This document shows, in pieces, positions 38,516-47,763 of a DNA stretch of 55,107 nucleotides. This DNA is from Chloroflexota bacterium (GTDB lineage Bacteria; Chloroflexota; Dehalococcoidia; Lucifugimonadales; Lucifugimonadaceae): positions 1 to 55,107 of the forward strand of contig JAJCYY010000105.1 in NCBI GenBank assembly GCA_029262735.1. The letters run 5' to 3'. The translations under genes and the position numbers were made by a program. Every line of letters starts with the position of its first letter. Positions within the stretch are counted from its first letter, which is position 1. The notes beneath the pieces are model-generated. The model did not search any database, had not been told where the DNA came from, and saw only the letters and a list, made by a program, of their open reading frames with translations.

Positions 38516-41314
38516 TCAGGGCGTGACGTAGTTCTCCCAGCCGCTGAACGATCCCCCGTCCTGCACGACAACAAACGTGAAATGCATATCCAGTGGATAC
38601 CACTCAGTGGGATCTTCGCCATTCCAGTTCCAACCCTGGAAATTGCTCACCGGCAGACCTGCGGGGTTCTTGATCGCAACGCCGCAACGTTCTCGCGGAA
38701 CCGCCCAGTTGATCGGGTCGCCATTTTTCTTCCACATGCTGTCAATGGGCTGGGACTTTGTGATCACAGTACCCGGATTGCCGGTGATCCTCAGGAGATT
38801 GCTGGTTGTGTAGGACTCTAGCCCCAGCGTTATTTGCCATACGCAGAACTGGGGATTCATCAGCTGTGGCACGGGCTGCGACAGGATCTCTAGCCGGATA
38901 TAGAACGTTCCGTTGTCGAACCTCGGCGGCTGCGTCCAGTCTCCGTTCGCCGAAGCCATTGGCGGCCTGTCCTGCGGGATTCCGCGATGCGATTGCGTGA
39001 CGACTCTGTCCCAGTCGAAGACCAGTATTTCGTCAGCCAGTTCGCCAACAACCACGGTTCGCTCAGACGTGGCCATCGAGCCTTCATCGTCTGTGATGGT
39101 CAACGTGACCACGAAGCTGCCATCGGCATTGAACGACTTCTGAGGAGTGGGGCCGGTGTCACCGGTGCCGTCACCGAAGTCCCACGCGTAATTCACAATC
39201 GGCCCACCGTCAGGATCAAATGAGCCTGTGGCATCGAAATCGACGAGCAGGGGTGACGTTCTCCCTGGCGGGTTTGCAATGAAAGATGCGATGGGCGGAA
39301 TGTCTCCTGCCAGGGAAGTCAGTTCCGGTTGAGTCAGTGCCTGACCGAAGCAGGTAGACATCATCGATATCACCGCTCCACGGCTTGTCCGTTGCCCCGC
39401 TAGGATTGCCTCCAATCCACGATTCGATCAGCGGGTTCGTATCGACGGTTCCGCTCTTGGCACGACTGCCGACGAGAACGGTATTCAAGTAGAGCTTCAT
39501 AGCGGCACCGTCGTAAACAGCGGCGACGTGAATCCACTGGTCATTCGCCAGATCGGGGATGAAGCCACAAGCGTGTGTGTGAGTCCTTCGGTCTTTAACC
39601 TGAACCGGAGGCGCACCTTCTTGCCGACTTTCGTCGTGCTCAGCATCCAGTAGTGGTCCTGTTCGCCGGTGCCATCAGCCTTGGAAACGATGCGGCAGTC
39701 TGAAGCGCTGCAATTGGTCAGATCATTCGAATTTACCCACGCACTCACAGCCATTCCAGTTGTCGGCTCTCCGGCAGAGTCAACGATGTCGAGACTTCCG
39801 AGGCTGACGTGGTCATCGACACCATCGAAGGTGAGCGCTCCTGCTCCAACCTGGCCACCGATCAACACAGCCCCGTTTACCGTACCGTCGTTTCCGTTGC
39901 CGGACGAGTCCGCCCCGGTGCCGTCGTCGAACGTCCAGTAACCGATCCCGTTTCCTATCGGATCGCTAACGGAAAACGAAATGGCGAAGTCGTCGGTATT
40001 TACGTTTAGCGCAGGGGCCTCGTCCAGGCACCGAACGTAGAAATCGAACGACTGGCCGTCCGAAAGTCCCGACACCTGGGCCGAATGAGACGTGCCGCCA
40101 GCCCCGGCGAACACCTCGGTCAGCATTGCGAAGTCAGTTCCAGGCACAGTTCCATACTTGCAGGTCGCCGCCTCATCCGTCGCAACCGAAAGTGTCGCCT
40201 CGGTTGTACCAGACAAGAACGATCCTGTCGGACTGCCGTTGAAGCGCACCGGCGGAGTCAGGTCCGGGCCCAGCACATCGATAGAAAAGGAGATGACGAA
40301 ATCGTCTGTATTCGCAGTGGGTGGCGCGGCAATGTCTTCGCACCTGACGTAATAGCTGTACGATCCGCCGTCCAAGAGACCGGATACCCGGGCGGAGTGG
40401 GCCGTGCCGCCGACCGCTGAGAACAGCTCAGTCATCGACGCGAACTCGATGTCCGGCGCCAGGCCATACTTGCAAGTTGCGGCTTCGTCCGTAACCAGTG
40501 CGAGGGCCGTCTGCGCTGTACCGGCAGGAAGTAACCCTGTAGGAGATCCGTTCGAGCGCACCGGCGGAACCGTGTCCGGCGGCGGCGTCTGACCGGCGAG
40601 ATCCTGGACTTCGGCCAGGATCAGGGCCTTGTCGTAAAGGCGTACTTCATCGATCTTCCCATCCCACGGCCGACTGGTAGCAACAAGCGGGTTTCCGCCG
40701 ATCCAGAGCGGCACCGCAGCGTTGGCATTGATCGCTCCGCCCTTGCTTTTGCTGCCTGCCTCGACGCCATCGATATACACGCGCATGGTGGTGCCGTCGT
40801 AGGTTCCAGCCACGTGAATCCACTGGCCGTTCACGATGCTGCCAGAGGTAGAGATGAGCGTTTCGGTGGAACCGACCGCCTTCACCCTGAAGCGAAGCTT
40901 CAGGCCACGGCTGTTGATGGTGCTCAACATCAGGTAGTGGTCCTGTGTCCCAGTTCCAGATGCCTTAGAGGCTATACGACAGTCCGAGGCGATACAGTTG
41001 GATAGATCGTCCGAGTTGATCAAGGCGGCAAGCGTGACGGCGCTGCCCGGGACGTCGATGAATCCTGCGTCGACATGGTCGTCGGTGCCGTCGAAATCGA
41101 GCGCTCCAACACGGACCTGACCGGCAGCCAGAACTGGGCCCTTGACCACTCCGTTGTTCCCATTGCCTGTGCTGTTTGCACCAGTTCCGTCGTCGAATGC
41201 CCAATGACCAAGTAGTGATGGATCGACCGATACAGCAGTGGTGTTGACGAACAAAAACAGCGTGCTCACAGCGGTGAGGACGAAAACGGCACTGGACAAT
41301 CCGCGCCAAGTCAT
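38516..41314 (-). pseudogene. LamG/PKD secreted multidomain protein, interrupted by two compensating frameshifts
   Basis: Conceptually a 932-residue exported protein. From ATG 41314 it has a signal peptide (SSAVFVLTAVSTLFLFV), a LamG/concanavalin-like domain (GHWAFDDGTGANS...IDEVRLYDKAL), two tandem 95-residue modules with PPVRxNGSPTG, TCKYG and YYVRC, a second LamG domain, a PKD domain (YAWDFGDGTGDTGP), and an unrecognised C-terminal domain of about 170 residues. The second LamG is broken. At 39555-39558 a C run on the coding strand has four bases where five would keep the frame, giving a stop at 39497. About 190 bases continue in the other frame (ANDQWIHVAAVYDGAAMKLY), and near 39350-39360 an extra base restores the first frame (FGQALTQPELTSLAGD). 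Either a decaying gene or sequence errors. It should be surface-exposed or secreted and bind carbohydrates or cells. Confidence 0.85.
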
Positions 41315-41966
41315 ACCCTTTGAAAAATGATGTTGAGAAGACGGCACAGTGGACGACAAACGAAGGCGCGTCAAAAAATCGTTCGAGAAAGGACAGAGTT
41401 GAAGCCTAAAAACAGCAGCGTCCGATGCGATCAAGGCAACGAGAAGAATCCGCTCAGACGACGTTTTGCGCCCGCTCACCGGTCTCTGTACATCGTACGG
41501 TCTACCGAGACACACCGGGCCTGACAAGAACAGAGTTCCCTGTGAACACAATAGCGGCCTGGCTGTCAAGTATCGGAGCCGCTGTTCGGGATGTGCGGGG
41601 CGCACTCGAAGGCGCTAACTACGGGAACCGAATTCCAAAGGGCTGGACCTCGAATCGTCCGCTCCGGCCAATCGGTAGATCCCACATCTGAGATCGCATG
41701 CCTGGTTCAGTTCGTGTGAGGCCCATCAGGAAAGTTGACGCAGCCGTAAGTTGAATGGTGCCAGCAGAGCCATTCAAGTTCACATTGACAACTCAATCCA
41801 CCCCACCAAACCCTCGAAGCTGATCGTGCCGGATGTTACGATTCGATAACCCGTCTCGCAGTGCGCCGAACCCGCCAAAACCATAGAAGCGGCACCGTTA
41901 CATCAAAAATTCACCGATATGTCTTCGACGACCCCAAGATCTCTGCCCTGAACCCCGGAGAGCTGC
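41315..41966. other. Gap of 652 bases between divergent genes, no feature seen
   Basis: Between the divergent LamG/PKD gene and folD. Reading frames here are short and lack family patterns. No repeat A or B copy, tRNA or clear terminator is visible. It must hold the promoters of both genes, but I cannot point to convincing boxes. Confidence 0.5.
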
Positions 41967-42851
41967 GTGACCGCACGAAAAATCAACGGTAAAGCGATCG
42001 CACAGAAGGTCCGAATTGAAGTCGCTGATGGTGTAGCCGAATTCAAGGCGCAAGAGAGCTTTGCCCCTGGAATAACCGTCGTGCTCGTCGGTGATGACCC
42101 GGCCTCCTACGTCTACGTCCGGAACAAGGAGCGCGCCGCCGCAGAAGTTGGCATGGAAGGAACCGTGATTCAACTTCCTGCCAATGCCAGCAAAGACCAG
42201 CTACTGCAGACCATAGGTGAACTGAACGCCGACATCACGACTCACGGAATACTCGTCCAGATCCCTCTGCCCGATCACCTCGACGAGGACGAGATCGTTC
42301 GCGCAATCGACCCGCGTAAAGACGTTGACGGCCTTCACCCGGAAAACGTCGGCCTGCTGTTCAGTGGCCAGACCCGCTTCGCACCCGCCACACCCTCAGG
42401 AATTCAGCGCATACTCGTTGAAGAGGGAGTTCAGGTCAGCGGTGCCAACGTCGTGATCGTTGGCCGCAGCAATCTCGTTGGGAAGCCGTTGGCCGGACTG
42501 CTGCTTGGCCGGGGGAGCAACGCCAATGCAACCGTGACGATATGCCACACCGGCACAAGAGACCTTGCAGCAGAGACTCGCAGGGCAGACATACTGGTCA
42601 CGGCCACCGGCATTCCGGGCTCCATCAGAGGCGAAATGGTGAAGACGGGCGCAGTCGTCATAGATGTTGGAACCACCCGTGTGGATGACGCATCCAAGAA
42701 GTCAGGCTACAGGCTCGCTGGCGATGTCGTCTTCGATGAGGCTGCTGAAGTGGCAGCTGCCATAACACCGGTGCCCGGAGGTGTCGGCCCAATGACGATA
42801 GCAATGCTGCTGAGTAACGTGCTGCAAGCGGCAGAATTGTCGGTGCGCTAG
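41967..42851 (+). CDS. folD: Bifunctional methylenetetrahydrofolate dehydrogenase/cyclohydrolase
   Basis: FolD, 294 residues, oxidises methylene-THF to methenyl-THF and hydrolyses it to 10-formyl-THF. The catalytic pair is Y50 and K54 in SYVYVRNKERAA, matching the numbering of E. coli FolD. Other blocks are GILVQIPLPDHLDEDEI, DPRKDVDGLHPENVG, VVIVGRSNLVGKPLAGLLL and GDVVFDEAAEVAAAITPVPG with GVGPMTIAMLL. The start is GTG 41967, with GGAGAG at 41957-41962. It stands alone upstream of the E1 genes and would process one-carbon units released by the dimethylglycine-oxidase-like enzyme nearby; that link is inferred. Confidence 0.97.
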   Translation: MTARKINGKAIAQKVRIEVADGVAEFKAQESFAPGITVVLVGDDPASYVYVRNKERAAAEVGMEGTVIQLPANASKDQLLQTIGELNADITTHGILVQIPLPDHLDEDEIVRAIDPRKDVDGLHPENVGLLFSGQTRFAPATPSGIQRILVEEGVQVSGANVVIVGRSNLVGKPLAGLLLGRGSNANATVTICHTGTRDLAAETRRADILVTATGIPGSIRGEMVKTGAVVIDVGTTRVDDASKKSGYRLAGDVVFDEAAEVAAAITPVPGGVGPMTIAMLLSNVLQAAELSVR

Positions 42852-43000
42852 TCGCCCGCGTAGTCGGTAATTGGCGTAACAGAACTTAAATCGTGCATGC
42901 ACCGATGCCATTCAACTGGGCTTGTGTAGAATATTAAGTCTGCCAAACGTGCAGGTCGAACTGATCGCAGCAGCTCGAAACCTAACTGTCCGGAGAACTC

Positions 43001-44062
43001 ATGGCGAGTCAGACAAGTTCCGGGTCGGCCAAACCCGGAAAACGCGGCAAAAGCATGGCGAAATCCGACAAAACCTCAAGGAACGGCGCGTCCGGGGCCG
43101 GTGCCGTTAATAAAGAGGAGCTGCTGGATATGTTCCGGCAGATGTACCTCATTCGGCAGTTTGAGATTGCGTGTGGCGAGAACTATGCCAAGGGCAACAT
43201 TCGCGGCTTTCTGCACCTCTACATAGGCCAGGAAGCCACAGGAGTGGGTGCACTTGGGGCTCTCGACGACCAGGATTACGTCGTCACTCACTACCGCGAC
43301 CACGGCCACGCCATTGCGCGCGGGCTCGACGTGAACCGTTCTATGGCCGAACTTTTCGGTCGCAAGACCGGCCTGAGCAAAGGCAAGGGCGGGTCGATGC
43401 ACCTGTTCGACGCCGCCAGGGGCTTCATGGGCGGTCACGCAATTGTCGCAGGACAGCTTCCACTGGCGCTCGGCCTCGCCTTCTCCCAGAAGTACAGGAA
43501 AACGGACGGCCTGACGGTCTGCTTCTTTGGAGACGGCTCCACCAACCAGGGCATCTACCACGAAGTGCTGAACCTCGCCGCGGTCTGGAAGGCGCCGATG
43601 CTGTTCATCCTTGAGAACAACGGCTATGGCATGGGCACCTCGGTTGACCGTGTGCGCGCCGGCAACCCGGACTTTTATACAGATGTCGACAAGTACGGCA
43701 TCGAAGCCGTCGCGGTGGATGGCATGGACGTGCTTGCCGTACGCGAGGCGACGGAAGCAGCAGTAGCGAGATTGCGGGCCGGCGAAGGCCCGCTTTTTAT
43801 TGAGGCCAAGACCTTCAGATATGTCGGCCATTCATACGCAGACGGGCAGAAGTATCGCGACCAGGAAGAGGTTGATGAATGGCAGAAGCGGGACCCGGTT
43901 GAGACCTACCCGAAGATGCTGATCGATCACAAGCTTGCGACGCAAAAAGAGATAGATGGACTGCGCTCAGATGTAGACGCGCAGGTGGCCGAAGCGGTTA
44001 AGTTCGCCAGTGAGAGTCCGCAGCCTGACCCAGAAGACCTGTTCGACGATGTCCTGGCGTGA
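43001..44062 (+). CDS. pdhA: Thiamine-dependent dehydrogenase E1 component, alpha subunit (pyruvate/acetoin type)
   Basis: The alpha subunit of a 2-oxoacid dehydrogenase E1, 353 residues. It binds thiamine diphosphate through GDGSTNQG (177-184) to ENN (205-207). HGHAIARGLD, SKGKGGSMHLFD and GGHAIVAGQLPLALGLAF are typical of PdhA/AcoA-type subunits. The family uses alpha2beta2 E1 to decarboxylate pyruvate (or acetoin) and reductively acylate lipoyl-E2. The N-terminal 35 residues are Ser/Lys/Gly-rich and unlike the core. ATG 43001 has GGAG at about 6-base spacing. The beta subunit follows 108 bases later. Pyruvate versus acetoin cannot be settled from sequence alone, and no E2 or E3 gene is adjacent. 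Confidence 0.9.
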   Translation: MASQTSSGSAKPGKRGKSMAKSDKTSRNGASGAGAVNKEELLDMFRQMYLIRQFEIACGENYAKGNIRGFLHLYIGQEATGVGALGALDDQDYVVTHYRDHGHAIARGLDVNRSMAELFGRKTGLSKGKGGSMHLFDAARGFMGGHAIVAGQLPLALGLAFSQKYRKTDGLTVCFFGDGSTNQGIYHEVLNLAAVWKAPMLFILENNGYGMGTSVDRVRAGNPDFYTDVDKYGIEAVAVDGMDVLAVREATEAAVARLRAGEGPLFIEAKTFRYVGHSYADGQKYRDQEEVDEWQKRDPVETYPKMLIDHKLATQKEIDGLRSDVDAQVAEAVKFASESPQPDPEDLFDDVLA

Positions 44063-44170
44063 TTTTTCTCGCTGCAGACGCGGTCACATCGGATGCAGGT
44101 TCTGCATCACATGACAGGGGCGGTTGGGCTGCGGGATGCACACAGCGAATTGGCAGACTGAAACGAAAAA

Positions 44171-45148
44171 ATGACAGAAATCCTATTTAGAGAGGCTATC
44201 AAGCGCGGCCTTGCAGAAGCGCTTGAGGCCGACCCCAACGTCTTCATCATGGGTGAGGACATTGGCGAGTACGGCGGCGCCTACGCTGTGACCGATGGCT
44301 TCCTTGCGAAATACGGTGAAGACCGCATCATAGACACGCCGATCTCCGAGGCCGCGTTCGTCGGTGCCGGAATCGGTGCCGCGGCGGGCGGGCTGCGACC
44401 GGTCGTCGAGCTGATGTCGATGAGCTTCTCCCTGGTCGCCTTCGACCAGATCGTCAACATGGCCGCCAACCTGCGCTACATGTCCGGCGGCCAAATCTCC
44501 GTTCCCTTGCTCCTCCGTGCTCCCACTGGAGCGGGCGTGCAACTGGGCGCAACACACTCGCAATCGTTCGAGACCTGGCTGGCTGATGTTCCCGGCATGA
44601 AGTGCGTCTGCCCCTCGAACCCGTACGACGCACTCGGCCTGATGCGGACCGCACTCAGGGAGAAAAACCCGGTCATGTTCGCAGAGCCGGCGCTTCTTTA
44701 CGGCATGCGCGGCGAGGTCCCTGACGATCACTACGAGGTCCCGTTCGGCAGTGCAAAGGTGCAGCGTGAGGGCGACGATGTGACGCTGATCTCATACGGC
44801 GCGGGAATGCGCGTTCTGAACAGCGCGGCAGACGAGCTCGAAGCGAACGGTGTGAGCGCTGAGGTCATCGACCTGCGCTCTCTAAGCCCGATCGACTACG
44901 AAACGTTGCTCACATCGGTCGAAAAGACGAACCGTGTGCTTGCGCTGGACACTGCCCGCAGGCGCGGTGGCCTGATGGCCGAGATCGCAGCCGATATCCA
45001 GGAGCGAGCGTCCGAATGGCTGGACGGGCCGGTCGTCAGAGTAGGCGCAGAAGATGTGCCATGGCCATACAACCGTGGCCTGGAGCAGGAGTCGTACCCG
45101 CAACCGGCAGACGTGCTGGCAGCGCTGAACAAGCACTTCGGGATTTAG
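44171..45148 (+). CDS. pdhB: Thiamine-dependent dehydrogenase E1 component, beta subunit (pyruvate/acetoin type)
   Basis: The 325-residue beta subunit of the same E1. It has EILFREAIKRGLAEALEADP, VFIMGEDIGEYGGAYAVTDG, RIIDTPISEAAFVGAGIGAA and VVELMSMSFSLVAFDQIVNM, then GATHSQSFETWLADVPGMKC and DVPWPYNRGLEQESYPQ near the end, all classical for PdhB/AcoB. No His-rich or lipoyl part is fused. The ribosome site before ATG 44171 is weak (ACGAAAAA). With pdhA it forms the catalytic E1 heterotetramer, dependent on thiamine diphosphate supplied by the tenA-thiD salvage route in part. E2 and E3 must lie elsewhere. Confidence 0.92.
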   Translation: MTEILFREAIKRGLAEALEADPNVFIMGEDIGEYGGAYAVTDGFLAKYGEDRIIDTPISEAAFVGAGIGAAAGGLRPVVELMSMSFSLVAFDQIVNMAANLRYMSGGQISVPLLLRAPTGAGVQLGATHSQSFETWLADVPGMKCVCPSNPYDALGLMRTALREKNPVMFAEPALLYGMRGEVPDDHYEVPFGSAKVQREGDDVTLISYGAGMRVLNSAADELEANGVSAEVIDLRSLSPIDYETLLTSVEKTNRVLALDTARRRGGLMAEIAADIQERASEWLDGPVVRVGAEDVPWPYNRGLEQESYPQPADVLAALNKHFGI

Positions 45149-45198
45149 CTTCCCCGGCGAGATCCGCTGACCGACCCGACGCACACCGCAGATCCGAG

Positions 45199-45495
45199 TT
45201 ATGCCGTCTCGCTGATAACCGTTTTGCCGGTGATCACCGTTGGCGGCCCGGCAACAAGGTGAGCCAGGTTTGCGCTTACCCACTCAGCGGCCTTCTCCAC
45301 CGAAGCGCTGGCACCCTCTTCAGTGTCGAAAACGCTTATAGTCACGATCTCGTTCGCACCGGTATCGATGATCCGGTATGCACGAAAACCCGGTGTGGGG
45401 CGAATGAGCGGAATGAACTCATTCCTGATCCTGTCCAGCAGCTCCTCGTCAAGGTGCGAGACATTGATCTTGTAGTGTCGAATTGCTACGTGCAT
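45199..45495 (-). CDS. Small antibiotic-biosynthesis-monooxygenase-like (dimeric alpha/beta barrel) protein
   Basis: A 98-residue protein predicted to form a ferredoxin-like dimeric barrel. The order MHVAIRHYKINVSH, ELLDRIRNEFIPLIRPTPGF, YRIIDTGANEIVTISVFDTE and EGASASVEKAAEWVSANLAH resembles the ABM family. ATG 45495 has AAGGACAG at good spacing. It is in its own transcription unit, convergent with pdhB. Such proteins are often heme- or flavin-free monooxygenases or simply stress proteins, so no reaction is assigned. No cysteine is present. Confidence 0.75.
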   Translation of the reverse strand: MHVAIRHYKINVSHLDEELLDRIRNEFIPLIRPTPGFRAYRIIDTGANEIVTISVFDTEEGASASVEKAAEWVSANLAHLVAGPPTVITGKTVISETA

Positions 45496-45657
45496 TGATC
45501 TGTCCTTCTGACATCGTTACTCATAACCGAGCCTGTATTCGCGCCGTCTCCAGGCACCGAGACTACCCGGCAAGCGCATCATAACCTGTGCGCCCCGCTC
45601 TGAACGCACCCGGCTGCGACCGCAGTCCCCTCGGGCCGCCAAGCGCCGATCTACTCC

Positions 45658-46635
45658 CTAACCCAACTCCGCCACGATCTTTCCCCGGACGTGCCGCGTC
45701 TGAAGCTGTGCCAGGGCATCGGGAATATCTTCCAGGCCAATCACCTGCTGAACCATCGGATCGACCTTCCCCTCCGCCACCAGCGCAATCATCTCCTCTG
45801 CCATCCGCGCCAGGTCAACCTGCGCCGCCCGGTTGTTGGATGTGTGAGCGCTGCCGTAAGCCACCCGGTGCACTGAATATGCGCCTGCGAACGTGTCCTC
45901 GTTAAGTGTCGGCAATCCGGCCACACTGGCGATTCCGCCTCTGAACGCCAGCACCTCGACACCCTGGTCGGAGGTTGCCGAATCGACTGCGCCGAGCACC
46001 CTGTCGACCCCGCGGCCGCCGGTGATCTCCATAATCCGGGCAACCACATCCTCTTTCGAATAATCGATGGCATGCGACGCGCCCAGCGACTTCACGAACT
46101 CGTGGTTACGCTCGGATGCGGTGGTGATCACCGTTGCCCCGATGTTGGCGCATATCTGCACGCCGAATCCGCCGACACCGCCCGCTCCGCCCTGCATCCA
46201 CACGATGTGGTCCGGCTGCACATTCAGTCTCCTGACCACAGCCTCGTAAGCGGTAAGCCCGGCGCAGGGAATCGCTGCCGCATCCTTGAACGAAACCCCA
46301 TCCGGCACCCGCGCAGTCGTGTGGACGGTCGTGACTGCGTACTCGGCGAAACCACCCGGCTTGCTCAGGTCACCGTGGTAGAAAACACGGTCACCAGCTT
46401 TCCAGGCGTCCACGTCCGAGCCAACCGCGTCGACTTCACCGGCAACGTCCAGCCCCAGGACGTGTGGCCACGACCAGTTGGGATTGCCGCGTCCGGCCAG
46501 TTTGTAGTCGACCGGATTCGGGCTGACCGCTCGCACCCTGACACGAATCTCGCCCGCCTCCGGCTCGGGAACAGGCAACTCGCCGATACGCAGGTCGCAA
46601 ACCGGCCCGATCTTGTCCAGCAGCAGCGCTTTCAT
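45658..46635 (-). CDS. Quinone oxidoreductase-like MDR-family protein
   Basis: A 325-residue medium-chain reductase of the zinc-independent quinone oxidoreductase/zeta-crystallin type. It has LGLDVAGEVDAVGSDVDAWK near 60-80 and IVWMQGGAGGVGGFGVQICA near 150-170 as the NADP-binding loop. The catalytic-zinc His and Cys ligands of alcohol dehydrogenases are not conserved, as expected for this class. Domain order is GroES-like fold, then Rossmann fold. It reduces quinones or enones with NADPH. The stop of the preceding RidA-like gene is 10 bases from its start, so the two form an operon. Confidence 0.9.
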   Translation of the reverse strand: MKALLLDKIGPVCDLRIGELPVPEPEAGEIRVRVRAVSPNPVDYKLAGRGNPNWSWPHVLGLDVAGEVDAVGSDVDAWKAGDRVFYHGDLSKPGGFAEYAVTTVHTTARVPDGVSFKDAAAIPCAGLTAYEAVVRRLNVQPDHIVWMQGGAGGVGGFGVQICANIGATVITTASERNHEFVKSLGASHAIDYSKEDVVARIMEITGGRGVDRVLGAVDSATSDQGVEVLAFRGGIASVAGLPTLNEDTFAGAYSVHRVAYGSAHTSNNRAAQVDLARMAEEMIALVAEGKVDPMVQQVIGLEDIPDALAQLQTRHVRGKIVAELG

Positions 46636-46645
46636 TCTCAGATCC

Positions 46646-47299
46646 CTACCTGTTCGCCTTCACCTTGGCCAGCAGCGCCGGCGGCAGCGGGTACACCCAG
46701 CCCCGGTTCTTGATGATCGCCTTTACCAGTTCAGGAGCGACGGCAACGATAATCTCCGGTTCGAGCGCGAACCGACCTGTGAACCCGCCAATGGCGCTGC
46801 GAGCATGCACGCCGCCGTAGTTCTGGTCCTCGCCGTTCTGCGCGAACTCTCCGAGGCCGCCGCCGAACACCGACTGCCATCTAAGTGAGAAGCCGTTTAC
46901 GACAGCAGGCGCACCGTTGAAATGCACATCCGTAGATACAACCATCCCGAGTGCCTTCACCGTGTACAGCACGTCGTTCTGATCGCCGCCCTCGCCACCG
47001 CACGTCAGCGCCCAGTGCAGCCTGCGGAGCATCGAGTCCGTGATGTCCTGGCCCGCCTTCTGCCCCTCCTTGATCCGCTCCGGGTCGTCGTACATGCTGC
47101 CCGGCCCGAGCCCCAGTCCGGAAAGGTAGACAATTCCGCTCTCGTGGAACACAACACCGGCGATCCCCGCTCCGGCCAGCGACGTCACATCCTCATCGAA
47201 ACTGCCCATCGGGATGCCAAGCTTGTTGATGCGGTCATACACATCGAAGTCCCGGCGTATCTCCTGCGGAATGATCGACTCGTTATAGAACTTGCCCAT
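46646..47299 (-). CDS. RidA/YjgF-family protein (long form)
   Basis: A 217-residue protein of the YjgF/YER057c/UK114 superfamily. It resembles the chorismate-mutase-like long branch: YDRINKLGIPMGSF near the start, ESGIVYLSGLGLGPGSMYDD, then VLYTVKALGMVVSTDVHFNG and APAVVNGFSLRWQSVFGGGL, and GGVHARSAIGGFTG. RidA deaminates enamine/imine intermediates made by PLP enzymes; whether the long form does so is not known to me. The start is ATG 47299 with GGAGAG at 5- to 6-base spacing; an in-frame extension to 47437 is not needed. It is followed by the quinone-oxidoreductase-like gene after 10 bases, so both share a transcript. Confidence 0.82.
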   Translation of the reverse strand: MGKFYNESIIPQEIRRDFDVYDRINKLGIPMGSFDEDVTSLAGAGIAGVVFHESGIVYLSGLGLGPGSMYDDPERIKEGQKAGQDITDSMLRRLHWALTCGGEGGDQNDVLYTVKALGMVVSTDVHFNGAPAVVNGFSLRWQSVFGGGLGEFAQNGEDQNYGGVHARSAIGGFTGRFALEPEIIVAVAPELVKAIIKNRGWVYPLPPALLAKVKANR

Positions 47300-47576
47300 A
47301 TTTCTCTCCGTTGTTTTTTCTTTGCACTGCTGACGGTTGACCATCAGGAGCTGCTGTGCGCGGCTGAACTCCAGGCTCGGAATTCGCGCTGAACCACCGT
47401 CCTGAATACCGGGAAATCGCAGTCGTAGCCGACCCACTCATCCCGACCGGACGCAATCTTATACGCCCGACGGCGAAAGAGTTAAGCGCACGCATAGAAG
47501 ATCGAGCCGTTTGCAGGAAGCGCGGGAAGATTCAACAGGGATTCGTCTCCTCACCAGCAAAAACCAACCCAACCCC

Positions 47577-47665
47577 TTCGTCCCGAAACGCGGGTGCCCG
47601 TTTGCGGGCGCGGGACCCGGGGTGGATGAGGCAACACACCCGAACCGCTCGATGCATCGGCGACA
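47577..47665 (+). repeat. Family B dispersed repeat, copy 4
   Basis: TTCGTCCCGAAACGCGGGTG, CGCGGGACCCGGGGTGGATG, AGGCAACACACCCGAACCGC and TCGATGCATCGGCGACAAC. It fills part of the 464-base gap 47300-47763, just before the ndh operator. Confidence 0.88.
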
Positions 47666-47711
47666 ACAAGCGCCGTCCCCTAACCTCCTCCACAACTGCT
47701 CGCATCAAATC

Positions 47712-47729
47712 ATGTGATAAAATTCACAA
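47712..47729 (+). promoter_or_regulatory. Rex-like operator before ndh
   Basis: ATGTGATAAAATTCACAA is a TGTGA-N6-TCACA palindrome, 18 bases. It differs from the Rex consensus TTGTGAANNNNTTCACAA at two positions. Rex represses genes of NADH metabolism when NADH is low, and ndh is a known Rex target in other bacteria. It lies 35 bases before the ndh ATG, over the likely promoter. A CRP/FNR-type site would also fit the spacing. Confidence 0.6.
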
Positions 47730-47763
47730 ACTGCGATCACACAGAGTAACCAGGGACACGAGA

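Noticed and set aside
41425..41691. Possible small plus-strand gene in the gap before folD
   Set aside because: The frame has no ribosome site, overlaps the upstream non-coding part of the LamG/PKD frame, and contains no recognisable pattern.
47602..47763. Extended N-terminus of ndh
   Set aside because: It would translate a family B repeat and the Rex-like operator; the ATG at 47764 is directly followed by the FAD motif as expected.
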